From the IMG/VR virus record IMGVR_UViG_3300036398_002853, positions 1-44,386 of that record: DNA of 44,386 bases; one strand, 5' to 3'. A program made the translations under genes and the position numbers. Origin of the DNA: a virus. Below are positions 7,294-12,748 of the stretch, one piece after another (the first letter of the stretch is position 1; each line of letters begins with the position of its first letter). The notes beneath the pieces were generated by a model. The model did not search any database and was not told the DNA's origin. It was given only the letters and a program-made list of their open reading frames with translations.

Positions 7294-8049
7294 ATGAAGA
7301 CTACTTTTGCAACTTTACTACTCGGCGCACTTGCCACCGTGGCTAGTGCACAAACGGCTCCTGAAGCCAAGGCTCCCGTCACCGCTCCCTCTGCTGCTCT
7401 GTTCAACAGCGTGAGTGTGGACGAGACTTTGGTCTTCTGGGGCAAGACCAATGTTGACACCGTTGTGGAACTTGACTCGTCTGTAAAGGGCAAGTTGTAC
7501 GACCTCGTGGGTTGGCACATTACTGTTCCCGTGTACTCGCAAGACACCACTGGATACGGTGCAATCGACCTTGGTGTTGACTACGCTCTGGTCAAGGGCG
7601 TAAAGTTTCTTGGTGCTGACACCAACTTTGCCGTTGAAGGTGGCGCGTGGATGCCCACAGGCTCGGCTGGTTACGGCACTGATAATGTGAATCCCCATGT
7701 TGGTTTCAATTACGACATGACTTGGGGTTCGATGGTATACGCTCAAACCTTTGATGTGCGTTGGGTTGGATCGTATGCGTATAGTCCCGTGTTTGGTAAT
7801 TTTAACAACTACGGTTTGAATGCCGAGTCGTTTGTTGCCTACAAGTGGAGCAGCCTACAGGTCGGCGTAGACCTGAACCAATGGTACACCGAGGGCAGCA
7901 ATGTGGCTTTCCTTGGCCCAAAGGCGGAATGGGCTGTTTCACACAATGTTGACCTGAACGCAGGCTTCGGCGTTCCCGTATGGCAGGAAGTAAACGCTGC
8001 CAACGAGAACTCGTGGGCTGTGACTCTGGGTCTTGGTATCAAGTTCTAA
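7294..8049 (+). CDS. Outer-membrane beta-barrel protein with signal peptide (251 aa)
   Basis: Start at ATG 7294 with AAGGAGA 7 nt upstream; a TTG one codon earlier is ignored. Residues 1-19 (MKTTFATLLLGALATVASA) form a textbook Sec signal peptide with an A-x-A cleavage site. The mature part is made of alternating polar/aromatic strands (GAIDLGVDYALVKGVKFLG, WSSLQVGVDLNQWYT) and ends in the strand TLGLGIKF with a C-terminal Phe, the hallmark of BAM-assembled outer-membrane barrels. About 8-10 strands are likely, so a small OmpA/OmpW-like or phage Lom-like barrel. It would be made in the infected cell and placed in the host outer membrane, possibly to alter receptors or block superinfection. 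It is followed by a small membrane-protein gene with a similar ribosome site. Confidence 0.8.
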   Translation: MKTTFATLLLGALATVASAQTAPEAKAPVTAPSAALFNSVSVDETLVFWGKTNVDTVVELDSSVKGKLYDLVGWHITVPVYSQDTTGYGAIDLGVDYALVKGVKFLGADTNFAVEGGAWMPTGSAGYGTDNVNPHVGFNYDMTWGSMVYAQTFDVRWVGSYAYSPVFGNFNNYGLNAESFVAYKWSSLQVGVDLNQWYTEGSNVAFLGPKAEWAVSHNVDLNAGFGVPVWQEVNAANENSWAVTLGLGIKF

Positions 8050-8068
8050 TTCTTAAAGGAGAATACAA

Positions 8069-8221
8069 ATGAAGAACACTAATTGCCCCGTTACTGGTTG
8101 CTTCTGCTGGAAGAACCCACTACAACTCGCTGGTTTTCTTGCTCTGCTGCCCTTCGCTGTGAAGGGTGCTGTGTGGGCATGGAACGCGGTGGGTGCGGCT
8201 CTTGCTGCGTGCTGCAAGTAA
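8069..8221 (+). CDS. Cysteine-containing small membrane protein (50 aa)
   Basis: ATG at 8069, 19 nt after the outer-membrane protein gene, with AAAGGAGAA upstream; it ends TAA at 8219-8221. The protein starts MKNTNCPVTGCFCWKN and then has a long hydrophobic stretch (residues about 18-48, LQLAGFLALLPFAVKGAVWA and on) ending ACCK. Five cysteines in 50 residues (6, 11, 13, 48, 49) are notable. The good ribosome site, the gene pair and the terminator right behind it support it as real. Function unknown; it may act with the barrel protein. Confidence 0.7.
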   Translation: MKNTNCPVTGCFCWKNPLQLAGFLALLPFAVKGAVWAWNAVGAALAACCK

Positions 8222-8244
8222 TCTGTAACTGTACAGACACGAAG

Positions 8245-8275
8245 GGGACGGCAGAAATGCCGTCCCTTTTCATTT
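8245..8275 (+). terminator. Intrinsic terminator after the outer-membrane protein operon
   Basis: The 9-bp stem GGGACGGCA / TGCCGTCCC with a GAAA tetraloop (8245-8266) is followed by TTTTCATTT. Confidence 0.85.
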
Positions 8276-8576
8276 AGATTTCACCGCCGTCAATCACATA
8301 CACAACCGCACCTGTTGCGCCGTTGAAACTGCTGACACCCTGCACATGCCCTGTTGCACCGTTAAACGACAACACACCGGCTGAGCCGGTTGAGCCTTGT
8401 GACGGTAATGGAATTTCTCCCGCTATCAGTTCATCTCTAAAAATAGCATCCAAATCGCTTGCAACAATGAACGAAAGATTGTTTACTTCAACCACTTGAT
8501 TGACGCTCAACGCATCGCTGGTTAAAATTTCAGCGTGCCCTGTTGCGCCATCAAGCCTTGGATACTGTAGTGTCAT
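8274..8576 (-). CDS. Small virion-type protein with SFNGATG repeats (100 aa)
   Basis: Start ATG 8576-8574, with GGGAG upstream. The C-terminal third repeats 'SFNGATGHVQGV' and 'SFNGATGAVVYV', and the N-terminus has a third 'DGATGHAEIL'. S-F-N-G-x-T-G-x-V repeats are common in fibre and neck-whisker-type proteins of marine phages. The middle (VVEVNNLSFIVASDLDAIFRDELIAGEIPLPSQ) is a predicted beta/helix segment. It lies downstream of the tagged gene 8595-9137, probably in the same late operon. A minor structural protein is the best guess. Confidence 0.7.
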   Translation of the reverse strand: MTLQYPRLDGATGHAEILTSDALSVNQVVEVNNLSFIVASDLDAIFRDELIAGEIPLPSQGSTGSAGVLSFNGATGHVQGVSSFNGATGAVVYVIDGGEI

Positions 8577-8594
8577 GTGCGCTCCCGTTTGTGG

Positions 8595-9137
8595 TTAGCG
8601 GCAGTTCCACTTTCGCAGCGACTTGTTGATTCGTGAATCAGGATCGTTTGCAGTTTTAGCAGAAGTAAGTTTGTTCTTCATGCCCTGCATTCGTGAGCAA
8701 AACGATTTGCGACGCTTTGCACTCTTGGAACCGGGTTTGAGTTTACTGGGCTTGGTGGTTACAGCCGTTTGCAGTTTGCTGCCCGGATTGGCTCGGCGAT
8801 ACGATTCCACGCCCGCCTTGTTTAGCCCGCCTTCAGGATTCTTGCCTTCCTTGCGCTGCCATGCAGCCACGGCTTCGTTCACGGTATCGCCCACCATGTA
8901 GTTGCGAACACTTGAAATGTAGTCCGCAGCCTTGGTGATTTTGCTCTGTACCCACGCTTCAATTTCCTCGTCTTCACCCAGCATCTTGAGGAGTTCTTGT
9001 GCGTTGGCAATCAATGACTTGAGTTCGCCACGAGACATCTCGCCTTCGTAGTCGCCTTCCACACCGCTGCCCGGAGCCTCGTCCAAACGGGAAATGCTTT
9101 CATTCAGTGCACGGTATTTGCTGGAATTAAATCGCAT
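8595..9137 (-). CDS. Tagged virion-type protein with DUF6321-like C-terminus (180 aa)
   Basis: Start ATG 9137-9135, GGAGGA upstream, late box at 9152-9158. Residues 1-20 (MRFNSSKYRALNESISRLDE) form the N-terminal tag seen on many proteins here, with L-N-E and L-D-E prohead-protease-like sites. Residues about 60-85 (EAWVQSKITKAADYISSVRN) are a helical motif I recall from marine T4-like phages. The basic C-terminus (LNKAGVESYRRANPG..., KRRKSFCSRMQGMK, DPDSRINKSLRKWNC) matches the family I remember as DUF6321. It is likely carried in the virion; the function of DUF6321 is unknown. Confidence 0.8.
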   Translation of the reverse strand: MRFNSSKYRALNESISRLDEAPGSGVEGDYEGEMSRGELKSLIANAQELLKMLGEDEEIEAWVQSKITKAADYISSVRNYMVGDTVNEAVAAWQRKEGKNPEGGLNKAGVESYRRANPGSKLQTAVTTKPSKLKPGSKSAKRRKSFCSRMQGMKNKLTSAKTANDPDSRINKSLRKWNCR

Positions 9138-9151
9138 AGAATCCTCCGCTG

Positions 9152-9158
9152 TATTTAG
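9152..9158 (-). promoter_or_regulatory. Late promoter box (CTAAATA)
   Basis: CTAAATA on the minus strand, 15 nt upstream of the start of the tagged gene at 9137, with GGAGGA in between. Confidence 0.6.
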
Positions 9159-9197
9159 ATTTTTTTATGGGTGTTCTACATACGGTGGAGGAAATAT

Positions 9198-9872
9198 ATG
9201 ACAAATTGGAACACAACCAAATCCCTGAAAGCCGCACGAAACAACGCATTGGCTGGTGTGCAGCCACCCACTCCTCCTGATTTTTCAGATATTGGTACTC
9301 CCCCAACCATTGATGTGGGTGGAGTCACTACTGATTTTGTGTTTGGTATACCGGGTGTGGTTCCCCAACGGGCAGACATTAGTGAGGCTGTGGTGGAAGA
9401 AACGATTGAACGGTGGCCCGCTCGTCCGCGTCCAGCCGGATTCCCGTTGAAATATCAAGGCTTGGATGCCGGTGGTTTGGACGCAGAATTCATCACGGTA
9501 ACAGGTCTGACCGCTTCAGTAATCACCGCAAACACATGGGTGGGTTACTATCCGGGGCTGTCGTCCACTACTCAAGTAGGCGTGGCGAGCCAACTCACAG
9601 CAGGCGTGCCTGTGTCGTTCACCATTGCAGGTGGTGTGTCGTTGTACGGAACTGCGTATACGCCTCCTGTCACAACGGTGTACGCAGTGGACGGCAGCAC
9701 TGCAGGCACGCAATGGAACGGAACTATTAGCGCGGTAAACTACTCCACCAATACGCTTACCGTGATTCCTGCGTATGTCAGCAGAACTGTGCTGATTGGC
9801 GATCCCACACAGGTGTGGTCGCTGTACCACACCGCCGCAGAAGCAGCCGAAGGCGAAGCCGAAGCCGAATAA
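9198..9872 (+). CDS. Beta-rich hypothetical structural protein (224 aa)
   Basis: Start at ATG 9198 (MTNWNTTKSLKAARNN), preceded by GGAGGAAATAT; an upstream in-frame start lacks a ribosome site. After a short helix come Pro-rich stretches (QPPTPPDFSDIGTPPTIDVG), then Thr/Val/Gly-rich beta segments (FITVTGLTASVITANTWVGY, PVSFTIAGGVSLYGTAYTPP). The C-terminus is an acidic Ala/Glu tail (AAEAAEGEAEAE). No enzyme motif, signal peptide or membrane segment is visible. Its composition and neighbours suggest a minor virion component. No late box is visible directly upstream on the plus strand. Confidence 0.7.
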   Translation: MTNWNTTKSLKAARNNALAGVQPPTPPDFSDIGTPPTIDVGGVTTDFVFGIPGVVPQRADISEAVVEETIERWPARPRPAGFPLKYQGLDAGGLDAEFITVTGLTASVITANTWVGYYPGLSSTTQVGVASQLTAGVPVSFTIAGGVSLYGTAYTPPVTTVYAVDGSTAGTQWNGTISAVNYSTNTLTVIPAYVSRTVLIGDPTQVWSLYHTAAEAAEGEAEAE

Positions 9873-9908
9873 AAAAAGAGGGGAGTCCCGTTACCCGTGG
9901 GACTCCCC
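9873..9908 (-). terminator. Intrinsic terminator (minus strand)
   Basis: Minus strand: GGGGAGTCCC, 9-nt loop, GGGACTCCCC (9908-9880), then CTCTTTTTTTATT. The plus-strand side lacks a T tail, so it serves leftward transcripts. Confidence 0.75.
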
Positions 9909-9989
9909 CTACTATGGCGGTCGAAAGGTAGCGAAGTTCCTTTGCATGAGTAGCGTAATCTGTTCGCACAGTCCACGCCAACCCAGACC
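9873..9989 (-). ncRNA. Candidate structured small RNA
   Basis: A minus-strand CTAAATA box (9995-10001) is followed by about 115 nt without a convincing reading frame, then a strong terminator. The RNA could fold into a hairpin with stem CTGT-GCGA-ACAG flanked by GCGT/ACGC, a second stem AAAGG/CCTTT, and the terminator hairpin. The promoter box may be fortuitous, and the terminator could simply serve the genes at 10040-10879. Confidence 0.3.
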
Positions 9990-9994
9990 GTAAC

Positions 9995-10001
9995 TATTTA
10001 G
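9995..10001 (-). promoter_or_regulatory. Late-type box (CTAAATA) with no gene behind it
   Basis: The same motif as upstream of structural genes, but here it points into 9873-9989, which is non-coding on this strand. Confidence 0.4.
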
Positions 10002-10039
10002 GTTTCCTGTGGTTGCAACTTTACGATTTTTTTATCGCC

Positions 10040-10480
10040 TTACACCGCGTCCCACTTGCCCTCCCACCGATACCAAATCTTGCGGTTGGCCCAATACTCT
10101 AAACCAAAATTCATGCACGCGCTCCACAACTCTCGTGCCTGACTCCATGTCATGCTAGCCTTGCCGTCAACAAACAGGTGGGGAATGTGGATGGTGTACA
10201 CACTACGCAACCACACCTCGCGCTTCAGGCTTTGCGGATTCAGCCATGCGCGTGCGTGTGCCCCGTAACCACAAACCGTAACATCCATGCCGTCCACACG
10301 CCACTTGCGACGGTGGCACACCCAACTAGGCGTGAACGCCAAAACGGTGGTGGTGTCGCCGCCCACAACACCGTCACACACCCGCCACCCGTGCATGGTG
10401 GGCAGCGGGTACTCTTGCGTAATATCTAGTGGCTCCTTTGGTGGCAGCGGCGTGAGTAATGTGGACGAGAAGTAGTTCAC
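10040..10480 (-). CDS. Hypothetical protein with ARELW motif (146 aa)
   Basis: A GTG start (10480-10478), 3 nt after the stop of the upstream gene, is preferred; the next ATG lies 28 codons in. The protein is Trp-rich (WRVCDGVVG, HRRKWRVDGMDVTV, LKREVWLRSVYTIHI), with a final helix SQARELWSACMNFGLEYW of the ARxLW type shared with four other small proteins here, then a basic/aromatic C-terminus (ANRKIWYRWEGKWDAV). No catalytic motif was recognised. It is co-transcribed with 10484-10879 from the promoter at 10886-10913. Confidence 0.7.
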   Translation of the reverse strand: MNYFSSTLLTPLPPKEPLDITQEYPLPTMHGWRVCDGVVGGDTTTVLAFTPSWVCHRRKWRVDGMDVTVCGYGAHARAWLNPQSLKREVWLRSVYTIHIPHLFVDGKASMTWSQARELWSACMNFGLEYWANRKIWYRWEGKWDAV

Positions 10481-10483
10481 GGT

Positions 10484-10879
10484 TTACGCCTTGACCTCTA
10501 CCGACACCACCGCATCCAACTCTGCTTGTGAAAGCAGCACCGTGGGCGCGCATCGGCTTGCGTCCGCAACACTGGTGTGCCAACCGCTACGAATCAGCAG
10601 TCTCCACGCAAGACGAGCGGTTTCCGTGTATATAATAATCGTGCCAGATTCGGTCTTGTGCTTGCGATTGTACCTACGCGCCAGCGTGCCTATGATTGGT
10701 GTGCGTGCCCACAGCGGTGATTCCGGCGATGCCATAGTCATGGTGCACTTTCGGGTTTCGTGGTCAGGAGCGAATTCCACATAGTAGTTGTACGGATGCA
10801 CGGTGGTGATGTTGTGCTTTGCACCGGGTGTGCGTGGTTCCGCGAATCGTGCCCACAAGCGGTAAACGGGTTGTGTCAT
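10484..10879 (-). CDS. Hypothetical protein with ARLAW motif (131 aa)
   Basis: Start ATG 10879-10877 (MTQPVYRLWARFAEPR), 6 nt from a TATACT box and without a Shine-Dalgarno, so probably leaderless; an in-frame ATG further out lies inside the promoter. The N-terminal half contains HPYNYYVEFAPDHETRKCTM (beta-type). The second half has ESGTIIIYTETARLAWRLLI followed by RSGW, the ARxLW-helix module found in several neighbours. Function unknown. First gene of a two-gene early unit. Confidence 0.75.
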   Translation of the reverse strand: MTQPVYRLWARFAEPRTPGAKHNITTVHPYNYYVEFAPDHETRKCTMTMASPESPLWARTPIIGTLARRYNRKHKTESGTIIIYTETARLAWRLLIRSGWHTSVADASRCAPTVLLSQAELDAVVSVEVKA

Positions 10880-10885
10880 GCCCCT

Positions 10886-10913
10886 AGTATAACACACCCC
10901 TGTGGGAGTGCAA
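10886..10913 (-). promoter_or_regulatory. Early sigma70-like promoter
   Basis: Minus strand: TTGCAC (10908-10913), 16 nt, TATACT (10886-10891), 6 nt, then the ATG at 10879. Confidence 0.7.
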
Positions 10914-11008
10914 TGGTGTGGAATATTTTTTTCGTCCAGTGTGGAATTAAAACTTTACCTGTTACCGTAATAGTTTAAGTGCTTCCCGCACCAGCGCGTG
11001 CCGTGCCC

Positions 11009-11276
11009 ATATTTGAAAACACGGGCAGTAACCGATTAGAGAGTGGGCATGGGGTTCCGTATAGGGATAGGGGACGGGGCTACGCGCCGTTGTACGGGGC
11101 TGCGCTGTGTGGGGTGGGGCTGATGGGGGTACAGGCGGGGCAGCGCGTGTGGCGGCACGCCGTGCGTGTGCTGATGAATATTTGAAAAGGTGGAAGGTAA
11201 AGTTCGCCAAAAGCGAATTCCGTAAACGAATATTTGAAATCTTGGGAGAGACTCATAGGAGTCCCAATATTTGAAA
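11009..11276 (+). repeat. Four exact copies of ATATTTGAAA
   Basis: Copies at 11009-11018, 11178-11187, 11230-11239 and 11267-11276, all in the same orientation. The last two lie in a degenerate tandem unit of 37-38 bp (starting at 11229, 11266 and 11304) in which AATATTTGAAATCT is followed about 20 nt later by AGGAGTCCC. Such a 10-mer is expected less than once by chance in this window. Confidence 0.8.
11111..11140 (+). other. Canonical G-quadruplex motif
   Basis: Four runs of four or five G separated by loops of 1, 5 and 7 nt. A looser set of G runs precedes it at about 11050-11076. All G runs are on the plus strand. Confidence 0.6.
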
Positions 11277-11473
11277 TCTACTTTAGGCATTTCTAGGAGT
11301 CCCAATTTTTGAATTGTGGCTTCGGGATTCTTCGCGGTACGGCTAGCCGGCCCCCCTCCACCCCATAGGGGCCCGAAATGACTGGTCCGCAAACGCCCGA
11401 CTCGCGTGACCCGTAACAACCGTGTTTGTAGCGCGTGTTCAGGGCTTCCACACACGCGGGAAACCCCTGTAGA

Positions 11474-11508
11474 AATAAAAAAACCCTGACCGCACTACGC
11501 GATCAGGG
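11474..11508 (-). terminator. Intrinsic terminator of the tRNA operon
   Basis: Minus strand: CCCTGATCGC, loop, GCGGTCAGGG (11508-11484; 10 bp with one T-G pair), followed by TTTTTTTATT. It lies about 50 nt past the tRNA-Leu gene. Confidence 0.85.
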
Positions 11509-11555
11509 CTGTTGCCCGCAGAACTCTACTAATGGGGGCAAAGTATCTATTAGAA

Positions 11556-11628
11556 TAGGTGCGGTGGGATTCGAACCCACACTGTGGAGATTTTGAGTCC
11601 CCTATCTCTGCCGTTGGATTACGCACCC
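11556..11628 (-). tRNA. tRNA-Leu(CAA), short variable loop
   Basis: The cloverleaf can be drawn completely: acceptor GGGTGCG/CGCACCT (one G-T pair), D arm with a 3-bp stem and GG in the loop, anticodon stem GGGGA/TCTCC with loop CTCAAAA (anticodon CAA, reading UUG), a variable region of only 5 nt (ACAGT), T arm GTGGG-TTCGAAT-CCCAC, discriminator A73. CCA is not encoded. Bacterial leucine tRNAs normally have a long variable arm, so this is an atypical type I body with a Leu anticodon. Confidence 0.8.
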
Positions 11629-11636
11629 GGGTGCAT

Positions 11637-11840
11637 TTATTCCGCGTCGGTGTCCCACGGTTCATCGGGGAATTCATCAGCAGAATCGGTCACATCGGCT
11701 TCCATGTCTGTGCCGCCTTCGTCATCGCTGGGGAATTCGATCCAATCATCGTCCCAATCCGCATCAGGATCGTGCGGGTACATGGGCGAATCGGAACGGA
11801 TGGAACGCTCAAAATCACTCATTCGGAGTTGCTTGCACAT
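11637..11840 (-). CDS. Very acidic small protein between two tRNA genes (67 aa)
   Basis: ATG at 11840-11838 with AAGGAAAC 11-12 nt upstream. After a short basic N-terminus (MCKQLRMSDFERSIRSDSP) the protein is overwhelmingly Asp/Glu (DPDADWDDDWIEFPSDDEGG, then EADVTDSADEFPDEPWDTDAE). Such polyanionic proteins in phages can be DNA mimics that inhibit nucleic-acid-binding host enzymes, but this one has no recognised family. It lies between tRNA-Arg and tRNA-Leu in the same transcript. Confidence 0.65.
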   Translation of the reverse strand: MCKQLRMSDFERSIRSDSPMYPHDPDADWDDDWIEFPSDDEGGTDMEADVTDSADEFPDEPWDTDAE

Positions 11841-11881
11841 GCTGTGTGTTTCCTTGTAGGTTTGCGAGTGTACGGGGGAAG

Positions 11882-11954
11882 CGTCCCCGAGTGGATTTGA
11901 ACCACTGACTTGCCGCTTAGAAGGCGGCTACTCTATCCACTGAGTTACGGGGAC
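11882..11954 (-). tRNA. tRNA-Arg(TCT)
   Basis: Complete cloverleaf: acceptor GTCCCCG/CGGGGAC, D arm ACTC/GAGT, anticodon stem GCCGC/GCGGC with loop CTTCTAA (anticodon TCT, reading AGA), 5-nt variable loop, T arm AGTGG-TTCAAAT-CCACT, discriminator G. CCA is not encoded. Confidence 0.92.
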
Positions 11955-11961
11955 GGGTAAT

Positions 11962-12321
11962 TTACGCCTTGACGGGAGCCGGAGACGGAACCGCAGCCGG
12001 AGCCGTGCCCTTGACATTCTTGCTGCCAGCCTTGCGTCCGCGATTATTGGTGTTCACGACCAGCGTCTTGATCTCTGCATTAATTTCAGGAATCAAGTAG
12101 TTTCCGCGACCACTACGGCGCGACTTGGGCGCAGCAATCCACGCAGGCACGGCAATGTACGCAGAATCACTCTGGAGCAGTGCCAGCAGTTCCTTGCGGC
12201 TCACGGTGCATTCGTCAAAAACCGTGATCTTGCTGCGGTTCTGCTGAATCCACTGAATAAAGGCGATCTGACCGGGGGTGTACGAGGGGAGCATGATGTT
12301 GGTGTTGGTGTTGGTGTTCAT
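11962..12321 (-). CDS. Stand-alone paralog of the CobS N-terminal domain (119 aa)
   Basis: Start ATG 12321-12319 (MNTNTNTNIMLPSYTPGQIA), AAGGAAAC upstream. The body aligns with residues about 8-95 of the CobS-like protein at 12749-14098: helix 'GQIAFIQWIQQ' against 'TQHAFVTAVRP', then 'YIAVPAWIAAPKSRRSGRGN' against 'SAVPAWCMTASRKSGRGFY', 'IPEI' against 'LPEI', and 'RGRKAGSK' against the AT-hook-like 'RGRPAGAK'. An Ala/Pro tail follows. It thus carries the putative DNA- or partner-binding domain without the ATPase. It could compete with or recruit CobS; it lies in the same operon. Confidence 0.8.
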   Translation of the reverse strand: MNTNTNTNIMLPSYTPGQIAFIQWIQQNRSKITVFDECTVSRKELLALLQSDSAYIAVPAWIAAPKSRRSGRGNYLIPEINAEIKTLVVNTNNRGRKAGSKNVKGTAPAAVPSPAPVKA

Positions 12322-12353
12322 TGTGTTTCCTTTGTGTGTGTGAGTTGAGAGAT

Positions 12354-12728
12354 TTAGACAGTAGCAGCAAGTGGCGGCAGAGACGCTGCCCACCACACGA
12401 TTCCAAGCATGGTGTCCATATCAGTGTATCCGCGAACCTCTTCGCTGTCCTTGAAGGGCACAAACTTGCCCATAGGATCAAGCACCGCGATTTCCACAGC
12501 CTTGGCTTCAGGCGTGGTCAGCCCGCCGGGGGGTGTATCACCGTGGCGTTCACCGTTCAGAGTGTGCGAGTACATGCCTGTGCCGTACACCATGCTGATG
12601 GTGTATCCGTTTGCGAGATACAAGCGCATACGCCGCTTGAACGAATCCTTGTATTCATCGGATTCAATGGTGATGCCTGTGAGTAGTCCTTTTGTGGGAT
12701 TCATTGTGGGATTCATTGTGGGATTCAT
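12354..12728 (-). CDS. Hypothetical protein with repeated MNPT start (124 aa)
   Basis: Start ATG 12728-12726, AAGGAAAACC upstream, 20 nt after the cobS stop. The first 12 residues are MNPTMNPTMNPT, coded by three perfect 12-bp repeats, each with its own ATG. The rest has RRMRLYLANGYTISMVYGTG (beta-type), a Gly/Pro loop and KAVEIAVLDPMGKFVPFKDS. No known family was recognised; it resembles a compact single-domain protein. It is in the cobS operon. Confidence 0.75.
   Translation of the reverse strand: MNPTMNPTMNPTKGLLTGITIESDEYKDSFKRRMRLYLANGYTISMVYGTGMYSHTLNGERHGDTPPGGLTTPEAKAVEIAVLDPMGKFVPFKDSEEVRGYTDMDTMLGIVWWAASLPPLAATV
12693..12728 (-). repeat. Three perfect 12-bp tandem repeats at a gene start
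   Basis: On the minus strand ATGAATCCCACA occurs three times in a row. A gain or loss of a unit keeps the frame, so the N-terminus may vary in length. Confidence 0.9.
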
Positions 12729-12748
12729 TGTGGTTTTCCTTTCGTGGA

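Larger units (their letters stand above)
10914..11473. other. Non-coding island with repeats and G-rich tracts
   Basis: About 560 bp between the promoter at 10886-10913 and the tRNA-operon terminator hold no gene I can support. Open frames exist on both strands (for example minus 11455-11036) but have low-complexity Pro/His/Arg or Gly/Arg composition and no ribosome site. The region contains four exact ATATTTGAAA copies, a 37-38 bp degenerate tandem repeat, a canonical G-quadruplex motif and several G/C-rich palindromic stretches. It could be a replication origin, a regulatory RNA locus or a packaging/recombination site; nothing in the sequence decides between these. Confidence 0.6.

Noticed and set aside
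9917-9935. Similarity between GAAAGGTAGCGAAG here and GAAAGTAGCGAAG in the 3624-3698 candidate RNA
   Set aside because: A match of this length with one gap is expected by chance somewhere in 44 kb, and the two candidate RNAs lie on opposite strands.
9740-9981. Minus-strand frames of 67-78 codons over the 9873-9989 stretch
   Set aside because: They read straight through a strong intrinsic terminator and then antisense through the 9198-9872 gene.
11036-11455. A 139-codon minus-strand frame in the non-coding island
   Set aside because: Pro/His/Arg-rich ends, no ribosome site, and it runs through the repeats and the G-quadruplex strand. A short middle part looks somewhat protein-like, so I reject it with moderate confidence.
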